46,616 nt of DNA from Corallococcus sicarius. Its GTDB lineage: Bacteria; Myxococcota; Myxococcia; Myxococcales; Myxococcaceae. Both the position numbers and the translations under genes were made by a program. This document shows positions 24,131 to 32,469 of the stretch, in pieces (position 1 is the stretch's first letter; the number at the start of each line of letters is the position of its first letter). The notes under the pieces are model-generated. The model had not been told where the DNA came from and made no database searches. It worked only from the letters and a program-made list of their open reading frames with translations. The stretch is taken from NCBI RefSeq assembly GCF_003611735.1, contig NZ_RAWG01000037.1:1-46616 (forward strand), in the 5' to 3' direction.

Positions 24131-25387
24131 ATGCGCGCCTGCGGACTCGACTTCGGAACCAGCAACACGGCCCTGGCCCTGCCGGATGGCACCGTGCTGC
24201 CCCTGCAGCCCCACACGCCGGAGCCGCGGCTGTTCCGCTCCGTGCTCTTCTTCGCGGAGGACGAAAAGGAGATCTTCGCGGGTGCGGATGCCATCAACAA
24301 ATACCTGGAGGACAACAACGGGCGGTTCATCCAGTCCGTGAAGTCCTTCCTGCACAGCTCGTCCTTCCGGGCGACGCAGGTGAAGGGGCGCACGTTCACC
24401 ATCGAGGACCTGGTCGCCATCCTGCTGCGCCGCGTGCGCGAGTCGGCCGGGGCGCACCTGGGCGAGCCGCCGGACGCGGTGGTGCTGGGCCGGCCCGCGG
24501 TGTTCACCCCGGATCCGGATGCGGACGCACTGGCGGAGAAGCGGCTGCGCAAGGCGGCGGAGCTGGCGGGCTTCACGCACGTGCAGTTCCTCATCGAGCC
24601 CATCGCGGCGGCGCTCGCGTACGAGGCGCGGCTGACGCGGGACGAGCTGGTGCTGGTGGCGGACTTCGGCGCCGGTACGACGGACCTGACGCTGATGAAG
24701 CTGGGGCCGTCACGCCGGGGGAACCTGGACCGCAGGCCGGACGTGGTGGGGTCCACGGGCGTGCGCATCGGAGGTGACCGGTTCGACGCGGAGATCATGC
24801 GGCACAAGCTGCTGCCGCGCTTCGGGGCGGGGTCCACCTACAAGGTGAAGGGCTTCAGCCACAAGCGGCTGCCCATTCCGCAGCACGTGCTGGCGAAGCT
24901 CTTGAACTGGCACGAGATGTCGTTCATCCGGGAGAAGTCCACGCAGGAGCTGCTGGAGGTGATGCTCGACACGAGCGACCGTCCGGCGGAGATTCAAGCG
25001 CTCTACGACCTGGTGATGGACAACCTGGGCTACCGGCTGTTCCGGTCCATTGAAGCGGCGAAGGTGCGCCTGTCGAGCCAGGACGTGGCGACCATCGACT
25101 TCGAGGAGGGGCGCATCCAACTGCACGAGCCCATCACGCGCGCGGAGTTCGACACGGCGAGCCGCACGTTGCTGGATGAACTGTCGCAGTGCACCGAGGG
25201 GCTGTTGGCGAAGCACCCGGAGGCCAGGGACATTGATGCCGTGTTCCTCACGGGTGGTTCTTCGCAGATTCCCGCCGTACGGGAGCTGTACGTGAAGCGC
25301 TTCGGTGAGGAGCGCGTGCGCACCGCGGATGCCTTCACCTCCGTGGCGGAGGGTCTGGGACGCGCGTCCGCGTGGCTTGCGGGGTGA
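24131..25387 (+). CDS. Hsp70-family ATPase (YegD-like)
   Basis: Protein of 418 residues containing the actin-like ATPase fold of Hsp70. Phosphate 1 is LDFGTSNTALALP at the N-terminus, phosphate 2 is VADFGAGTTDLTLMKL, and the adenosine motif is VFLTGGSSQIPAVREL; FLIEPIAAALAYEA fits the connect region. It stops after the ATPase part, with no substrate-binding beta-sandwich, as in E. coli YegD. Client and role are unknown; a specialised chaperone or assembly ATPase is likely. The ATG at 24131 is chosen because AAGGGG lies upstream and the fold begins at once. Shares a control region with the divergent coiled-coil lipoprotein. Confidence 0.88.
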   Translation: MRACGLDFGTSNTALALPDGTVLPLQPHTPEPRLFRSVLFFAEDEKEIFAGADAINKYLEDNNGRFIQSVKSFLHSSSFRATQVKGRTFTIEDLVAILLRRVRESAGAHLGEPPDAVVLGRPAVFTPDPDADALAEKRLRKAAELAGFTHVQFLIEPIAAALAYEARLTRDELVLVADFGAGTTDLTLMKLGPSRRGNLDRRPDVVGSTGVRIGGDRFDAEIMRHKLLPRFGAGSTYKVKGFSHKRLPIPQHVLAKLLNWHEMSFIREKSTQELLEVMLDTSDRPAEIQALYDLVMDNLGYRLFRSIEAAKVRLSSQDVATIDFEEGRIQLHEPITRAEFDTASRTLLDELSQCTEGLLAKHPEARDIDAVFLTGGSSQIPAVRELYVKRFGEERVRTADAFTSVAEGLGRASAWLAG

Positions 25388-25465
25388 GGCATGGGTGGGC
25401 CGACAGCTCGGCGCTGGCTCGCGGCGGGCGCAGCGCTGACACTGTCGAATCAGAGGGCTCGCACG

Positions 25466-26035
25466 ATGCCCCCAAGCACAGAGCAACTGCTGGCCATTGC
25501 CCGTCGATATTGGCCTGCCTCGATGACAGCAGCGCTGGACAAAGCCAATCCCGAGTTCGTGCGCCGGTCCAAGCGCTGGGACGAGGCACTCCAGTACATC
25601 CCGCAGTGGCATGGGTTTCTTGCGGAGCTGGACTCATTGCTTCCAGGCTTCACCGTGGGAGATGGCACCGTGCCGTCAGAAGCATCCTTCCGCTGCGTCG
25701 CCTATCCCGCGAAGGGCGTTCCCATGCCGCCCATTCCCTGGGCCGTCGTGGGCTGCATGAGCATCCTGGCGCCCGTCTTCACCGTGTACGGCATCTCGTT
25801 CGAGTACGAGGGGCGCAAGCGGCGTGCAGCCCGGCTGCACCTGGACCCATTGCCTGAAGCCATGAGCGGGACGGCGCGACTCATTGCCCGGGAACTGGGA
25901 GCCCGCTTCGACGTCCAAGAGCTTCCCCAGGAAGTGGCGGCGGTCCCTGTACCGGTCACCGTGCAGTGGACGCAGCCGCCCCAGACCACCCTGTTCGATG
26001 CGCTCTTCGACAGCGAGCCCACCAGCGTCCCTTGA
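25466..26035 (+). CDS. Hypothetical protein
   Basis: Protein of 189 residues that I do not recognise. It opens with a helical segment (STEQLLAIARRYWPASM), followed by mixed sheet and helix, a hydrophobic middle (PWAVVGCMSILAPVFTVYGISFEYEG) and an acidic C-terminus. No signal peptide is visible. CAGAGGG about 8 bases upstream favours the ATG at 25466 over a start at 25391. It follows the Hsp70-like gene on the same strand after 78 bases. Base composition is somewhat less GC-rich than the neighbours, so it may be acquired. Its general look (small, soluble, Trp-rich) recalls immunity-type proteins, but that is a guess. Confidence 0.6.
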   Translation: MPPSTEQLLAIARRYWPASMTAALDKANPEFVRRSKRWDEALQYIPQWHGFLAELDSLLPGFTVGDGTVPSEASFRCVAYPAKGVPMPPIPWAVVGCMSILAPVFTVYGISFEYEGRKRRAARLHLDPLPEAMSGTARLIARELGARFDVQELPQEVAAVPVPVTVQWTQPPQTTLFDALFDSEPTSVP

Positions 26036-26058
26036 AGGGACACCGGGCCTCAGGGCCC
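26027..26058. terminator. Paired small hairpins between convergent genes
   Basis: GTCCC-TTGAA-GGGAC (26027-26041) spans the stop codon of the hypothetical gene, and GGGCC-TCAG-GGCCC (26045-26058) spans that of the lipoprotein gene on the other strand. Each could act as a short convergent transcript end. Stems are only 5 bases. Confidence 0.35.
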
Positions 26059-26925
26059 CACGTCCACCGTGCGGATGGCCCAGTCCACGCCGCCTCGGCC
26101 GTCACGGGCCACCACCCAGAGGGTGATTCGCTCGGGGGCCTTGGACGTCTGGTAGGTCGTCGTCGGGTCGCCGGGCTTGCCGTCCACCGGCTCCAGCGAA
26201 CGGAACGAGTTCACCTCGCCCTCCCCCGTCGCGAACCAGCTGTAGAAGACCTGCTCCGTATTCGTGCCGTCCGCCGTCGTGAAGGTCTCCGCGCTGCCCT
26301 CCGCGAGCACCGGCTTGAACGTCACCTCCGTGTCCAGCGGCAGCGGCCCCACCAGCGGCGCGTCGTTCCACAGCACGTCCTGCATCACCGGGTTCAGGTT
26401 GGGCGTCTGCGTGGAGCGCAACGTGATGCGCCTCACGCCCCGCTCCACCCCCTCCGGCGTCCCGCTGCCGTCCGTGGCCTCATACCCGACGAACAGCTGC
26501 AGCCCCGCCTCCAGCGCCGCTTGCACCGCCGGGTCGTTCAAGTCGAACCCGCCGCCCGTGCTGCCCGTCGCCACCTGGAACGACTCGATGAGCAACGCCT
26601 GCACCGCCGGGTCACTCAGGGACAGCACCCCGTCCGGCAGCGCCACGCCGCTCGGCCCCGGACAGCCCGTGTCCCCATAGGGGTTCACGTCCGGACGGCA
26701 CAGCGCGTACGTCACCGTCACCGGCCGCGCGTCCGGCGTCACCGTCAGCGCGTTGAACGTCACCGGCGGCGGCAACGTGGACGCGTTGGGGTCCAACGCC
26801 AGCTCCGCGGGCTCCGCCTTGATGGCCAGCACGCGCACGCGGCGGATCTCACTCTGCAACTCGAAGTCGGGGCCACACGCGCTCAACACCAGCAGGGCGG
26901 CGGTCAGCAGGACGGGGGTGCGCAT
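26050..26925 (-). CDS. Lipoprotein co-encoded with TonB-dependent receptor
   Basis: Protein of 291 residues with a lipoprotein signal peptide (LLTAALLVLSACGPDFE, lipobox LSAC, Cys17). The mature protein is beta-rich, with an early Ig-like segment (RRVRVLAIKAEPAELALDP) and a late one (ITLWVVARDGRGGVDWAIR). Two cysteines, in CRPDVNPYGDTGC, may form a disulfide. I do not know the family by name. The gene starts 4 bases after the receptor stop codon, so the two are one operon. It may be a surface or periplasmic partner of the receptor that captures substrate. Confidence 0.78.
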   Translation of the reverse strand: MRTPVLLTAALLVLSACGPDFELQSEIRRVRVLAIKAEPAELALDPNASTLPPPVTFNALTVTPDARPVTVTYALCRPDVNPYGDTGCPGPSGVALPDGVLSLSDPAVQALLIESFQVATGSTGGGFDLNDPAVQAALEAGLQLFVGYEATDGSGTPEGVERGVRRITLRSTQTPNLNPVMQDVLWNDAPLVGPLPLDTEVTFKPVLAEGSAETFTTADGTNTEQVFYSWFATGEGEVNSFRSLEPVDGKPGDPTTTYQTSKAPERITLWVVARDGRGGVDWAIRTVDVGP

Positions 26926-26929
26926 GGCG

Positions 26930-29548
26930 TCAGAAGCTCCCCTTGGCGCCGAGGATGGGCAGGATGGGCAGGCCCTTGAAGAACTCGCGCTGAGAGTAAT
27001 TGTAGTTGTAGGCCACGCCTTCGACAGACTGGTTGTTGTAGGCGTTCGTCAGGTCCAGGTAGACGTTCAGGTTCCACGTGTCGAAGATGAAGTTCTTGTC
27101 CACGCGGATGTCCAGCTGGTTGAACGACGGCAGCCGCTGCGAATTGATGAGGCCGTAGTACGGGATGAACACGTCCGTCGCATCGTCGCGCTTCGCCCCC
27201 TGCACCGGCGTCGTCGGGTTGCCGGACGCGAAGCGGAACCGCGCGCCCACCTCCCAGCCCTTCGGCAGCTTGTAGCTGGCGATGGTCGTCAGCACGTGCG
27301 TCTGGTCGTTGTCGAACAGGCGCCAGCGCGCGTCCGGCGCGTCCTGACGCTCGCTGCGGCTGAGCGTGTACGACACCCAGCCGAACAGCCGGTCCGTCAG
27401 CGCCCTGCGCACCAACAATTCGAAGCCGTAGATGCGCCCCACGCCGCCGTTCTTCAGCACCTCCGGCACCGACTCGCCGTCGCGCTCGATGCGCGCGTTG
27501 GAGCGCACGATGAGGTCGCTGAGGTCGTTGTAGAAGACCTCGGTGCCCACGAACCACTCGGGCCGCGCCTGCCACTCCGCGCCCACGCTGTACTGGAGCG
27601 ACCGCTTCGCCCCCAGGTCCGGGTTGCCGAACCCCGGGGACGGCTCATCCTGCACCGGCGGGCTGTGGTAGACGCCCGCGCCGCCCTTCAACGTCAGCGT
27701 CTCCGTGAGCGAGTAGCGCACCGCCAGCCGAGGGTTCACCGTGCGCTTCACCTCCTGCTGCTCGGTGAAGATGTAGCTCTCCGTGCGGAGACCCGGCACC
27801 ACCAGCAGGTCCTTCACCGGCCGCCACCGCACCTCCGCCCAGGCGGACGGGTAGTACTGCGTGAAGGCCCCGTCGATGTTGATGAGGTCCTCGGCGACGA
27901 GCGGCGTGGGCGGCTCGCCCTCGCGCGGCGGCTGCTGGATGCTCGCGCGCACCTTCGCCAGGTTCGCCACCACGTCCAGGCCGCCCGCCACCGACACCGC
28001 GTCGTTGAACGCGTACTCAATCGTCGGCCGCAGGAAGAGGTCCGTGGACGCGATGCGCAGGCCGCGCTCGCCAATGGCGAAGTCCAACAGCGTGTTGCCG
28101 ATGAGCGCGTGCGTGTCCAACGTCAGCTTGTCCGCGCGGTACTGGTGGCGCAGGCGCAGCTGGTTGAAGCCCGTCGTCACGTCCAGGCCGCCGTTGACGG
28201 ACGGGTCGTTGTCCGCGGGCTGGTCCAACAGCAGCGCCAGCCGGTCGCGCGACGTGATGCCCTGCAGTGTGAAGGTGTGGCGCTTGTTCGGCTTCCACAC
28301 CAGCTTCGCCTGCGCGTCGTAGTAGCGCGGCGCCACCTGGAGGCTGTCATCGTCGATGGGCGCCGCCCGGAGCACCACGTCGATGTACGAGCGCCGGCCG
28401 CCAATCGCGAAGCTCAGCGTGTCCGTGATGGGGCCCTCCACCACCGCGTTGGACTCCACCAGGTTGATGCCCACCGTGGCGTGCAGGCGGTCCGTGCGCG
28501 GCTCACGGCTGCGCACGTTGATGACGCCGCCGGTGATGTCGCCGTAGTACGCGGAGAAGTTGCCGGGCAGGTAGTCCACCGCCTCCAGCAGCTCCGAGTT
28601 GTACACGGAGGTGAGCCCGCCAAAGTGATACAGGATGGGGATGCGCAGGCCGTCCAGGAAGACGCCGGACTCCTGCGGACTGGTGCCACGGATGACCAGC
28701 GCGCCGCCGTTGAACGCGGGCCGCGCCACGCCCGGCAGGTTCTGCACCACCTTGAGCGTGTCACCCTGCGTGCCCGGGATGCGCTGCACCTCCGCCACCT
28801 GGATGGTGGTGCGCGTCACCTCCTTGCGCTCGCGGTCGCTGCGAACCACCGTCTCGTAGGCGCTGAAGATGCGCCGCTGCACATAGTACGTGGCCTGCGT
28901 CTCCTGCCCCTCCGCGATGGTCTCCTGCGTGCGGAAGCGGTCGTAACTGCCCATCACCACCACGACGGGGTGCGTGCCCACCGGGACGCCCCGGAAGGAG
29001 AAGCGGCCCTCGCCGTCCGTCACGGTGGAGCGGTCCAGCTCCGTCAGCACCACCTCCGCGCCCACGAGCGGCTTGCGCGTGCCGCGCTCCAGCGCCTTGC
29101 CGCTGAAGTTCACCGGGCCCTGCGGCTCGGCGACGCCGCCGTCGGTGGTGGCTTCGGGGGGCGCTTCCGGCGCGCGGAAGACGAACTGGTAGGCGTACTG
29201 GATGCGCACCGGCGCGGGGACGTTGTCCACCTCCGCGGGCTCGAACTGGAACTGCTTCACGGCGGCCACCGCGGCCTCGTCGAAGCCATTGCCGGCGGGC
29301 TGGGTGACCTCGACATTCGTGACGGCGCCCGTCTCCGAGATGTCGATGAACATCACCACCGTGCCCTCGATCTGCTGGGCGGCGGCGTCCGGCGGGTAGG
29401 CCGCTTCGACCTGGCGCAGGAGGGCGGGCGGCTTCGTCAGCACGCCCGTGGGGGTGCCGGCATCGCCAGCGGGTAGACCTGCGTCCGGGGCTTGAGCGGC
29501 AGCCCCGGTCGCAAGCAGTAGACAGACGACGCAAGCGAGCGTTTTCAT
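26930..29548 (-). CDS. TonB-dependent outer-membrane receptor with N-terminal TonB-like domain
   Basis: Outer-membrane protein of 872 residues. Order: signal peptide (to about residue 19); a TonB C-terminal-type domain (about 40-125: EAAYPPDAAAQQIEGTVVM, NVEVTQPAGNGFDEAAVAAV, FEPAEVDNVPAPVRI); a carboxypeptidase-regulatory-like beta-sandwich (about 148-222); the plug (TLKVVQNLPGVARPAFNGG, LVIRGTSPQESGVFLDGLRI); and a 22-strand barrel ending in Phe (GAKGSF). It should import a large or scarce ligand with energy from ExbBD/TonB. The TonB-like domain inside the receptor is unusual. The ligand cannot be inferred; no siderophore or vitamin genes lie nearby. The Shine-Dalgarno sequence is separated from the ATG by a perfect hairpin (listed separately). 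The lipoprotein gene follows after 4 bases. Confidence 0.92.
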   Translation of the reverse strand: MKTLACVVCLLLATGAAAQAPDAGLPAGDAGTPTGVLTKPPALLRQVEAAYPPDAAAQQIEGTVVMFIDISETGAVTNVEVTQPAGNGFDEAAVAAVKQFQFEPAEVDNVPAPVRIQYAYQFVFRAPEAPPEATTDGGVAEPQGPVNFSGKALERGTRKPLVGAEVVLTELDRSTVTDGEGRFSFRGVPVGTHPVVVVMGSYDRFRTQETIAEGQETQATYYVQRRIFSAYETVVRSDRERKEVTRTTIQVAEVQRIPGTQGDTLKVVQNLPGVARPAFNGGALVIRGTSPQESGVFLDGLRIPILYHFGGLTSVYNSELLEAVDYLPGNFSAYYGDITGGVINVRSREPRTDRLHATVGINLVESNAVVEGPITDTLSFAIGGRRSYIDVVLRAAPIDDDSLQVAPRYYDAQAKLVWKPNKRHTFTLQGITSRDRLALLLDQPADNDPSVNGGLDVTTGFNQLRLRHQYRADKLTLDTHALIGNTLLDFAIGERGLRIASTDLFLRPTIEYAFNDAVSVAGGLDVVANLAKVRASIQQPPREGEPPTPLVAEDLINIDGAFTQYYPSAWAEVRWRPVKDLLVVPGLRTESYIFTEQQEVKRTVNPRLAVRYSLTETLTLKGGAGVYHSPPVQDEPSPGFGNPDLGAKRSLQYSVGAEWQARPEWFVGTEVFYNDLSDLIVRSNARIERDGESVPEVLKNGGVGRIYGFELLVRRALTDRLFGWVSYTLSRSERQDAPDARWRLFDNDQTHVLTTIASYKLPKGWEVGARFRFASGNPTTPVQGAKRDDATDVFIPYYGLINSQRLPSFNQLDIRVDKNFIFDTWNLNVYLDLTNAYNNQSVEGVAYNYNYSQREFFKGLPILPILGAKGSF

Positions 29549-29580
29549 GAAGGGTGCGCGGGTCTCCCGCGCAACCTCCT
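29549..29580 (-). promoter_or_regulatory. Hairpin between Shine-Dalgarno and start codon of the TonB-dependent receptor gene
   Basis: On the minus strand, AGGAGG (29580-29575) overlaps the OmpA-lipoprotein stop codon TAG. One base later comes a perfect 8-base stem, TGCGCGGG-AGA-CCCGCGCA (29573-29555), and then 6 bases to the ATG at 29548. Unfolded, the ribosome-binding site is 26 bases from the start codon, too far. Folded, the effective gap is about 7 bases. No other ribosome-binding sequence is seen. The structure is thus a candidate translation control element. Confidence 0.6.
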
Positions 29581-30391
29581 AGCGCCCTCCGAGTCCCGGC
29601 GCGAGCACGATTTCAATGCGCCGGTTCTGGCTCTTGTGCTCCGGGGTGTCGTTGGCGACGATGGGCTGATACTGCCCGTAGCCCGCCGCCGACAGCGACG
29701 TCGGATCCACGCCGGAATCCTGCAGCGAGCGCACCACCGCCATCGCGCGCGCCAGGCTCAGCTCCCAGTTGGTGGGGAACTGCCCGCCACCGGTGGGCAC
29801 GTCGTCGGTGTGGCCCTCCACCCGGATGATGCGGCCGCGCACCGTCTTGAGCGCGTCCGCGATCTTCACGAGCGCCTCCTGGCCTTCCTTGCCCACGCGC
29901 GCGGAGCCGGACGCGAAGAGGATCTTGTCCTTCAGCTGCACGGTCATCCGGCCCTTCATCTCCGACAGCTCGATCTTCCCGTCGGAGATCTCCTGCTTGA
30001 GGCTCTGGGCCAGGCTCTCGTACTCGGCGCTCTTCTTCTCCAGCTCCTCCTTCGCCTGCGCGAGCTTCTTGGAGTTGCGCGCCAGCTCGTCGTTGAGCGC
30101 GGTCAGCTGCGCGTTCTTCTCCTCCAGGGCGCGGCGCTCCGCGGCGGCGCCGGTGAGGCGGCTCTCGGACGCGTTGAGGCGCGTCTCCAGCGCGGCCTTC
30201 TCCTGGTTCAGCGCCGCCTGCTGCTCCTCCAGCGCCTGGATCTTCGCCTCGGCGGCCGCACGGGCCGCCTTCTCGTCCGTGAGGTTCTTCGTCAGCCCTT
30301 CCGCCTCCAGGGCCTTCTCGTTGAACTTGCCCTGCGAGACGCAACCCGTGGACAGGGCAACCAGGGCAGCCAGAACCAGACGTGTCCGCAT
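29579..30391 (-). CDS. OmpA-family lipoprotein
   Basis: Cell-envelope protein of 270 residues. The signal peptide ends in lipobox LSTGC (Cys17). A coiled coil of about 120 residues, rich in Ala, Glu, Lys and Leu (EEQQAALNQEKAALETRL and so on), is followed by an OmpA C-terminal peptidoglycan-binding domain. The latter has ILFASGSARVGKEG, VEGHTDDVP, LSLARAMAVVRSL, LSAAGYGQYQP and the diaminopimelate-contacting SQNRRIEIV. It would anchor in the outer membrane and hold the cell wall. I chose the ATG at 30391, with AGGAGGA about 9 bases upstream, over a start 7 codons earlier. It lies just upstream of the receptor gene (30 bases) and is probably co-transcribed with it. Confidence 0.92.
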   Translation of the reverse strand: MRTRLVLAALVALSTGCVSQGKFNEKALEAEGLTKNLTDEKAARAAAEAKIQALEEQQAALNQEKAALETRLNASESRLTGAAAERRALEEKNAQLTALNDELARNSKKLAQAKEELEKKSAEYESLAQSLKQEISDGKIELSEMKGRMTVQLKDKILFASGSARVGKEGQEALVKIADALKTVRGRIIRVEGHTDDVPTGGGQFPTNWELSLARAMAVVRSLQDSGVDPTSLSAAGYGQYQPIVANDTPEHKSQNRRIEIVLAPGLGGR

Positions 30392-30488
30392 ATGTACGCT
30401 TCCTCCTGACAAGATGTTGGCGGGTCCGAGCCTACCGCTCCCGCGCCATCATCCTAGGGGAAACGCGCATCTGTTTTGAGGCCCAACT

Positions 30489-30500
30489 TCCCAGCTGGGA
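30489..30500. repeat. 12-base perfect palindrome
   Basis: TCCCAGCTGGGA lies 3 bases beyond the stop codon of the chalcone-isomerase-like gene, in the 112-base gap before the OmpA gene. It could be a protein-binding site or a short stem with an AGCT loop. Function unknown. Confidence 0.3.
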
Positions 30501-30503
30501 GTG

Positions 30504-31055
30504 CTAGCGGGGGAAGATGGGGTGGGTGTTCAGCCAGGAGCTGAAGAGGGCATCCGCGAAAGGCTTGCCGGGGATGTGGACACCGCCGGTGGCGCCGCCG
30601 GAGACGTGGAGGCCCGAGTCCGGCAGGTAGGTGAGGACGAGGTCGTCCCCCTTGCGCACGTCCTGGAGCGACGAGAGGAGCTTCTCCAGTGACTGGTTGA
30701 GGGCGTCCTCGCGCATGGCCGGGTTCTGGCGCAGGCCTTCCCGGAAGCTGCCCACGAGCTGATCCCTGCTGATGGTGCGCAGGAAGCGGAAGTGCAGTCG
30801 TTTCAGGCTGTTGGACGACACGGCCTGCTGGAAGCAGGTGGGCTCCTCCTCCATGTAGAGGCTCCACACGTAGACATTGAAGAAGAGCTTCTTCTTCAGC
30901 TCCATGTGGGTGAGCGCGAGTGTGCGCCCCTCCACCTGGAGGGAATCCGGCATGTTGACCCCGCCCGCCTGTCCCGCGTGGGCGACACCGCCCACCAGCA
31001 GGAGCATCCCCAGCGCGAACCCTCGCGCCCCCTTTTTCCATGCCGTCCCCATCAT
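30504..31055 (-). CDS. Chalcone-isomerase-like exported protein
   Basis: Protein of 183 residues with a signal peptide (FALGMLLLVGGVAHAGQ). The mature domain matches the bacterial chalcone-isomerase-like (CHI, Chalcone_3) family: LALTHMELKKKLFFNVYVWSLYME, LKRLHFRFLRTISRDQLVGSFREGL, LVLTYLPDSGLHV and the late FADALFSSWLN. Bacterial members are periplasmic, are probably not isomerases, and may bind fatty acids. Two adjacent ATG codons exist (31055 and 31052); AGGGGA lies about 6 bases before the first. The following OmpA gene is 112 bases away on the same strand, with a 12-base palindrome in between. Confidence 0.85.
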   Translation of the reverse strand: MMGTAWKKGARGFALGMLLLVGGVAHAGQAGGVNMPDSLQVEGRTLALTHMELKKKLFFNVYVWSLYMEEEPTCFQQAVSSNSLKRLHFRFLRTISRDQLVGSFREGLRQNPAMREDALNQSLEKLLSSLQDVRKGDDLVLTYLPDSGLHVSGGATGGVHIPGKPFADALFSSWLNTHPIFPR

Positions 31056-31486
31056 CGCCTTCCCCTTCACCCTCTTCCGAGCCGCTGATCCCAACGGTGT
31101 GCACTGTCCTGGAAACGGCCACCGGGCGCGATCATTGGTTTGTGCACCATCTGACGGCAATCCGCGCTCTCTGGCAAGGCTGTTGGAGGTTCAAATGACT
31201 CCCCTGCTGGGGGAGCCGGGGCGGTGTGGCACGGAGCGTCAGAAAACGCGAGAGATGCGCTCACCCCGTTCGAGAGAACGGAACCGCACTCCGGGACGAT
31301 TCGTCCGCGAGATGAGCGGACCGGAATCGGGGCTTCCAGCGTGGCAGGCCTGTGGATCGAGTTCCCTACCACGTCAGGGGTATGTCCTGGCTGATCTCCG
31401 TCATTGACACTGGCAGCCACCAACAAGCCGACGCGCTGCGGAGTCATGGTTGCAGCCCTCGGTTCGCGAGGCAGCAAGGAGAGCGT
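31056..31486. other. Intergenic region, no gene seen
   Basis: A 431-base stretch between divergent genes, of lower GC than the surroundings (36 of 60 bases at 31381-31440). Open frames in it show no coding character. It must hold promoters for both neighbours, but no sigma-54 or other convincing consensus was found. Confidence 0.5.
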
Positions 31487-31723
31487 ATGCCGAAGAAGAG
31501 TGGCGATGTGCACACCGTCCCGAATCCCGATGGAAGTGGATGGGTGAACAAGCAGAACGGAGAGACGGTCAGCAAGCACCGCACCAAGGAAGCCGCCGTC
31601 GACAAGGGGGCTGACATCGCCAAGTCCCAGCAGGGCGAGCATGCCATTCACAAGAAGAATGGTCAGATCGGGGAGAAGAACAGCTACGGCAACGATCCTC
31701 ACCCGCCGAAGGACAAGCGCTAG
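31487..31723 (+). CDS. DUF2188-type small protein
   Basis: Basic hydrophilic protein of 78 residues. The pattern HTVPNPDGSGWVNKQNGETVSK, AAVDKGADIAK, GEHAIHKKNGQIGEKNSYG is the DUF2188 signature, with conserved Trp and HxxxGxI segments. Function is unknown; members are small and often sit near stress or mobile genes. AAGGAG ends 4 bases before the ATG at 31487. A hairpin follows the stop codon. Confidence 0.82.
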   Translation: MPKKSGDVHTVPNPDGSGWVNKQNGETVSKHRTKEAAVDKGADIAKSQQGEHAIHKKNGQIGEKNSYGNDPHPPKDKR

Positions 31724-31735
31724 TCCCCTGTCGGA

Positions 31736-31774
31736 TGCAGGTGGCGCGAGCAGTGGAAATGAGCGCTACCTGCA
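31736..31774. terminator. Convergent terminator hairpin
   Basis: TGCAGGTGGCGC (31736-31747) pairs with GCGCTACCTGCA (31763-31774): 12 pairs with one G-T, and a 15-base loop. It lies 13 bases after the DUF2188 stop and 12 bases before the end of the convergent gene, so it can serve both strands. Confidence 0.6.
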
Positions 31775-31786
31775 CCAGGAGTCTGC

Positions 31787-32467
31787 TCAGGGAGTCGAGC
31801 CCGAAGAGGACTCATCCAAGGTCCTGCCATCAGCCCGGAAGGTCACCTGGAACTCCAAGCCGGTCCCGGATCTCGACGTCAGCCGATAGGCCCTGTCCGG
31901 TGCATCCAGCCGCTCGATGCCCACGTAGGCGTCATAGGCAATGAATCTGGCGATGCGCCAGACTTCCGAAATGAAGTCAGGACTGTCGGGCCCCACGACA
32001 AGGATGGAGCCGTTCTCAATCCTCCGGCTCCAGCCTTCCCGGAGGACGTGCTCAAGCTCGGCGCAGACTCCCTGAACGGAGCCACCGTCCGAATCCCGAA
32101 CCGTGCGCTTCACCGTCGCGGTGCGTGCCACCACGAAGCCACGCAGGCCCACGGACGGGTCCAGTTCGTACAGCGTGAGCTCACCCGCGAGGACCCTCTT
32201 CGTCCAGGAGGGGTCCAGCTCCATGTCGGCGCAATACTTCGCCGTCCCATTCATCCCCGCGCGCCATTCGCGGATGTCGAACAGCACGTTCTGCGTGACG
32301 AGGGGCGAGAGCCACCACTCCTCGGTGCCGTGGAACTCCACCCAGACGGTCTCCAGGGTGTGGAGGACCAGCTCCAACTGGAGGAGCTCCTTCTCCCGGT
32401 TCATCCGCACACCGGTGACTTCAGCGTCATGGACGGACACACCCAAGAACCCCATCGCATCCCCCAT
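31787..32467 (-). CDS. Hypothetical protein co-encoded with two-component genes
   Basis: Protein of 226 residues, not recognised. It has mixed sheet and helix, with aromatic-rich segments such as WVEFHGTEEWWLSPLVTQN and FISEVWRIARFIAYDAYVGIERL. There is no signal peptide or membrane segment and no helix-turn-helix that I can see. It starts 2 bases after the stop codon of the receiver gene, so it is the last gene of the kinase-receiver operon and may be its effector. The ATG at 32467 has only GTAGG ahead; starts at 32455 or later are possible. Confidence 0.65.
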   Translation of the reverse strand: MGDAMGFLGVSVHDAEVTGVRMNREKELLQLELVLHTLETVWVEFHGTEEWWLSPLVTQNVLFDIREWRAGMNGTAKYCADMELDPSWTKRVLAGELTLYELDPSVGLRGFVVARTATVKRTVRDSDGGSVQGVCAELEHVLREGWSRRIENGSILVVGPDSPDFISEVWRIARFIAYDAYVGIERLDAPDRAYRLTSRSGTGLEFQVTFRADGRTLDESSSGSTP

Positions 32468-32469
32468 GC

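Noticed and set aside
26753-29476. Long plus-strand open frame opposite the TonB-dependent receptor
   Set aside because: Low-complexity Arg/His/Val composition, no recognisable motif, fully antisense to a well supported gene.
31067-31702. Minus-strand open frame across the DUF2188 gene and its leader
   Set aside because: No motif or ribosome-binding site; the DUF2188 signature on the plus strand is clear.
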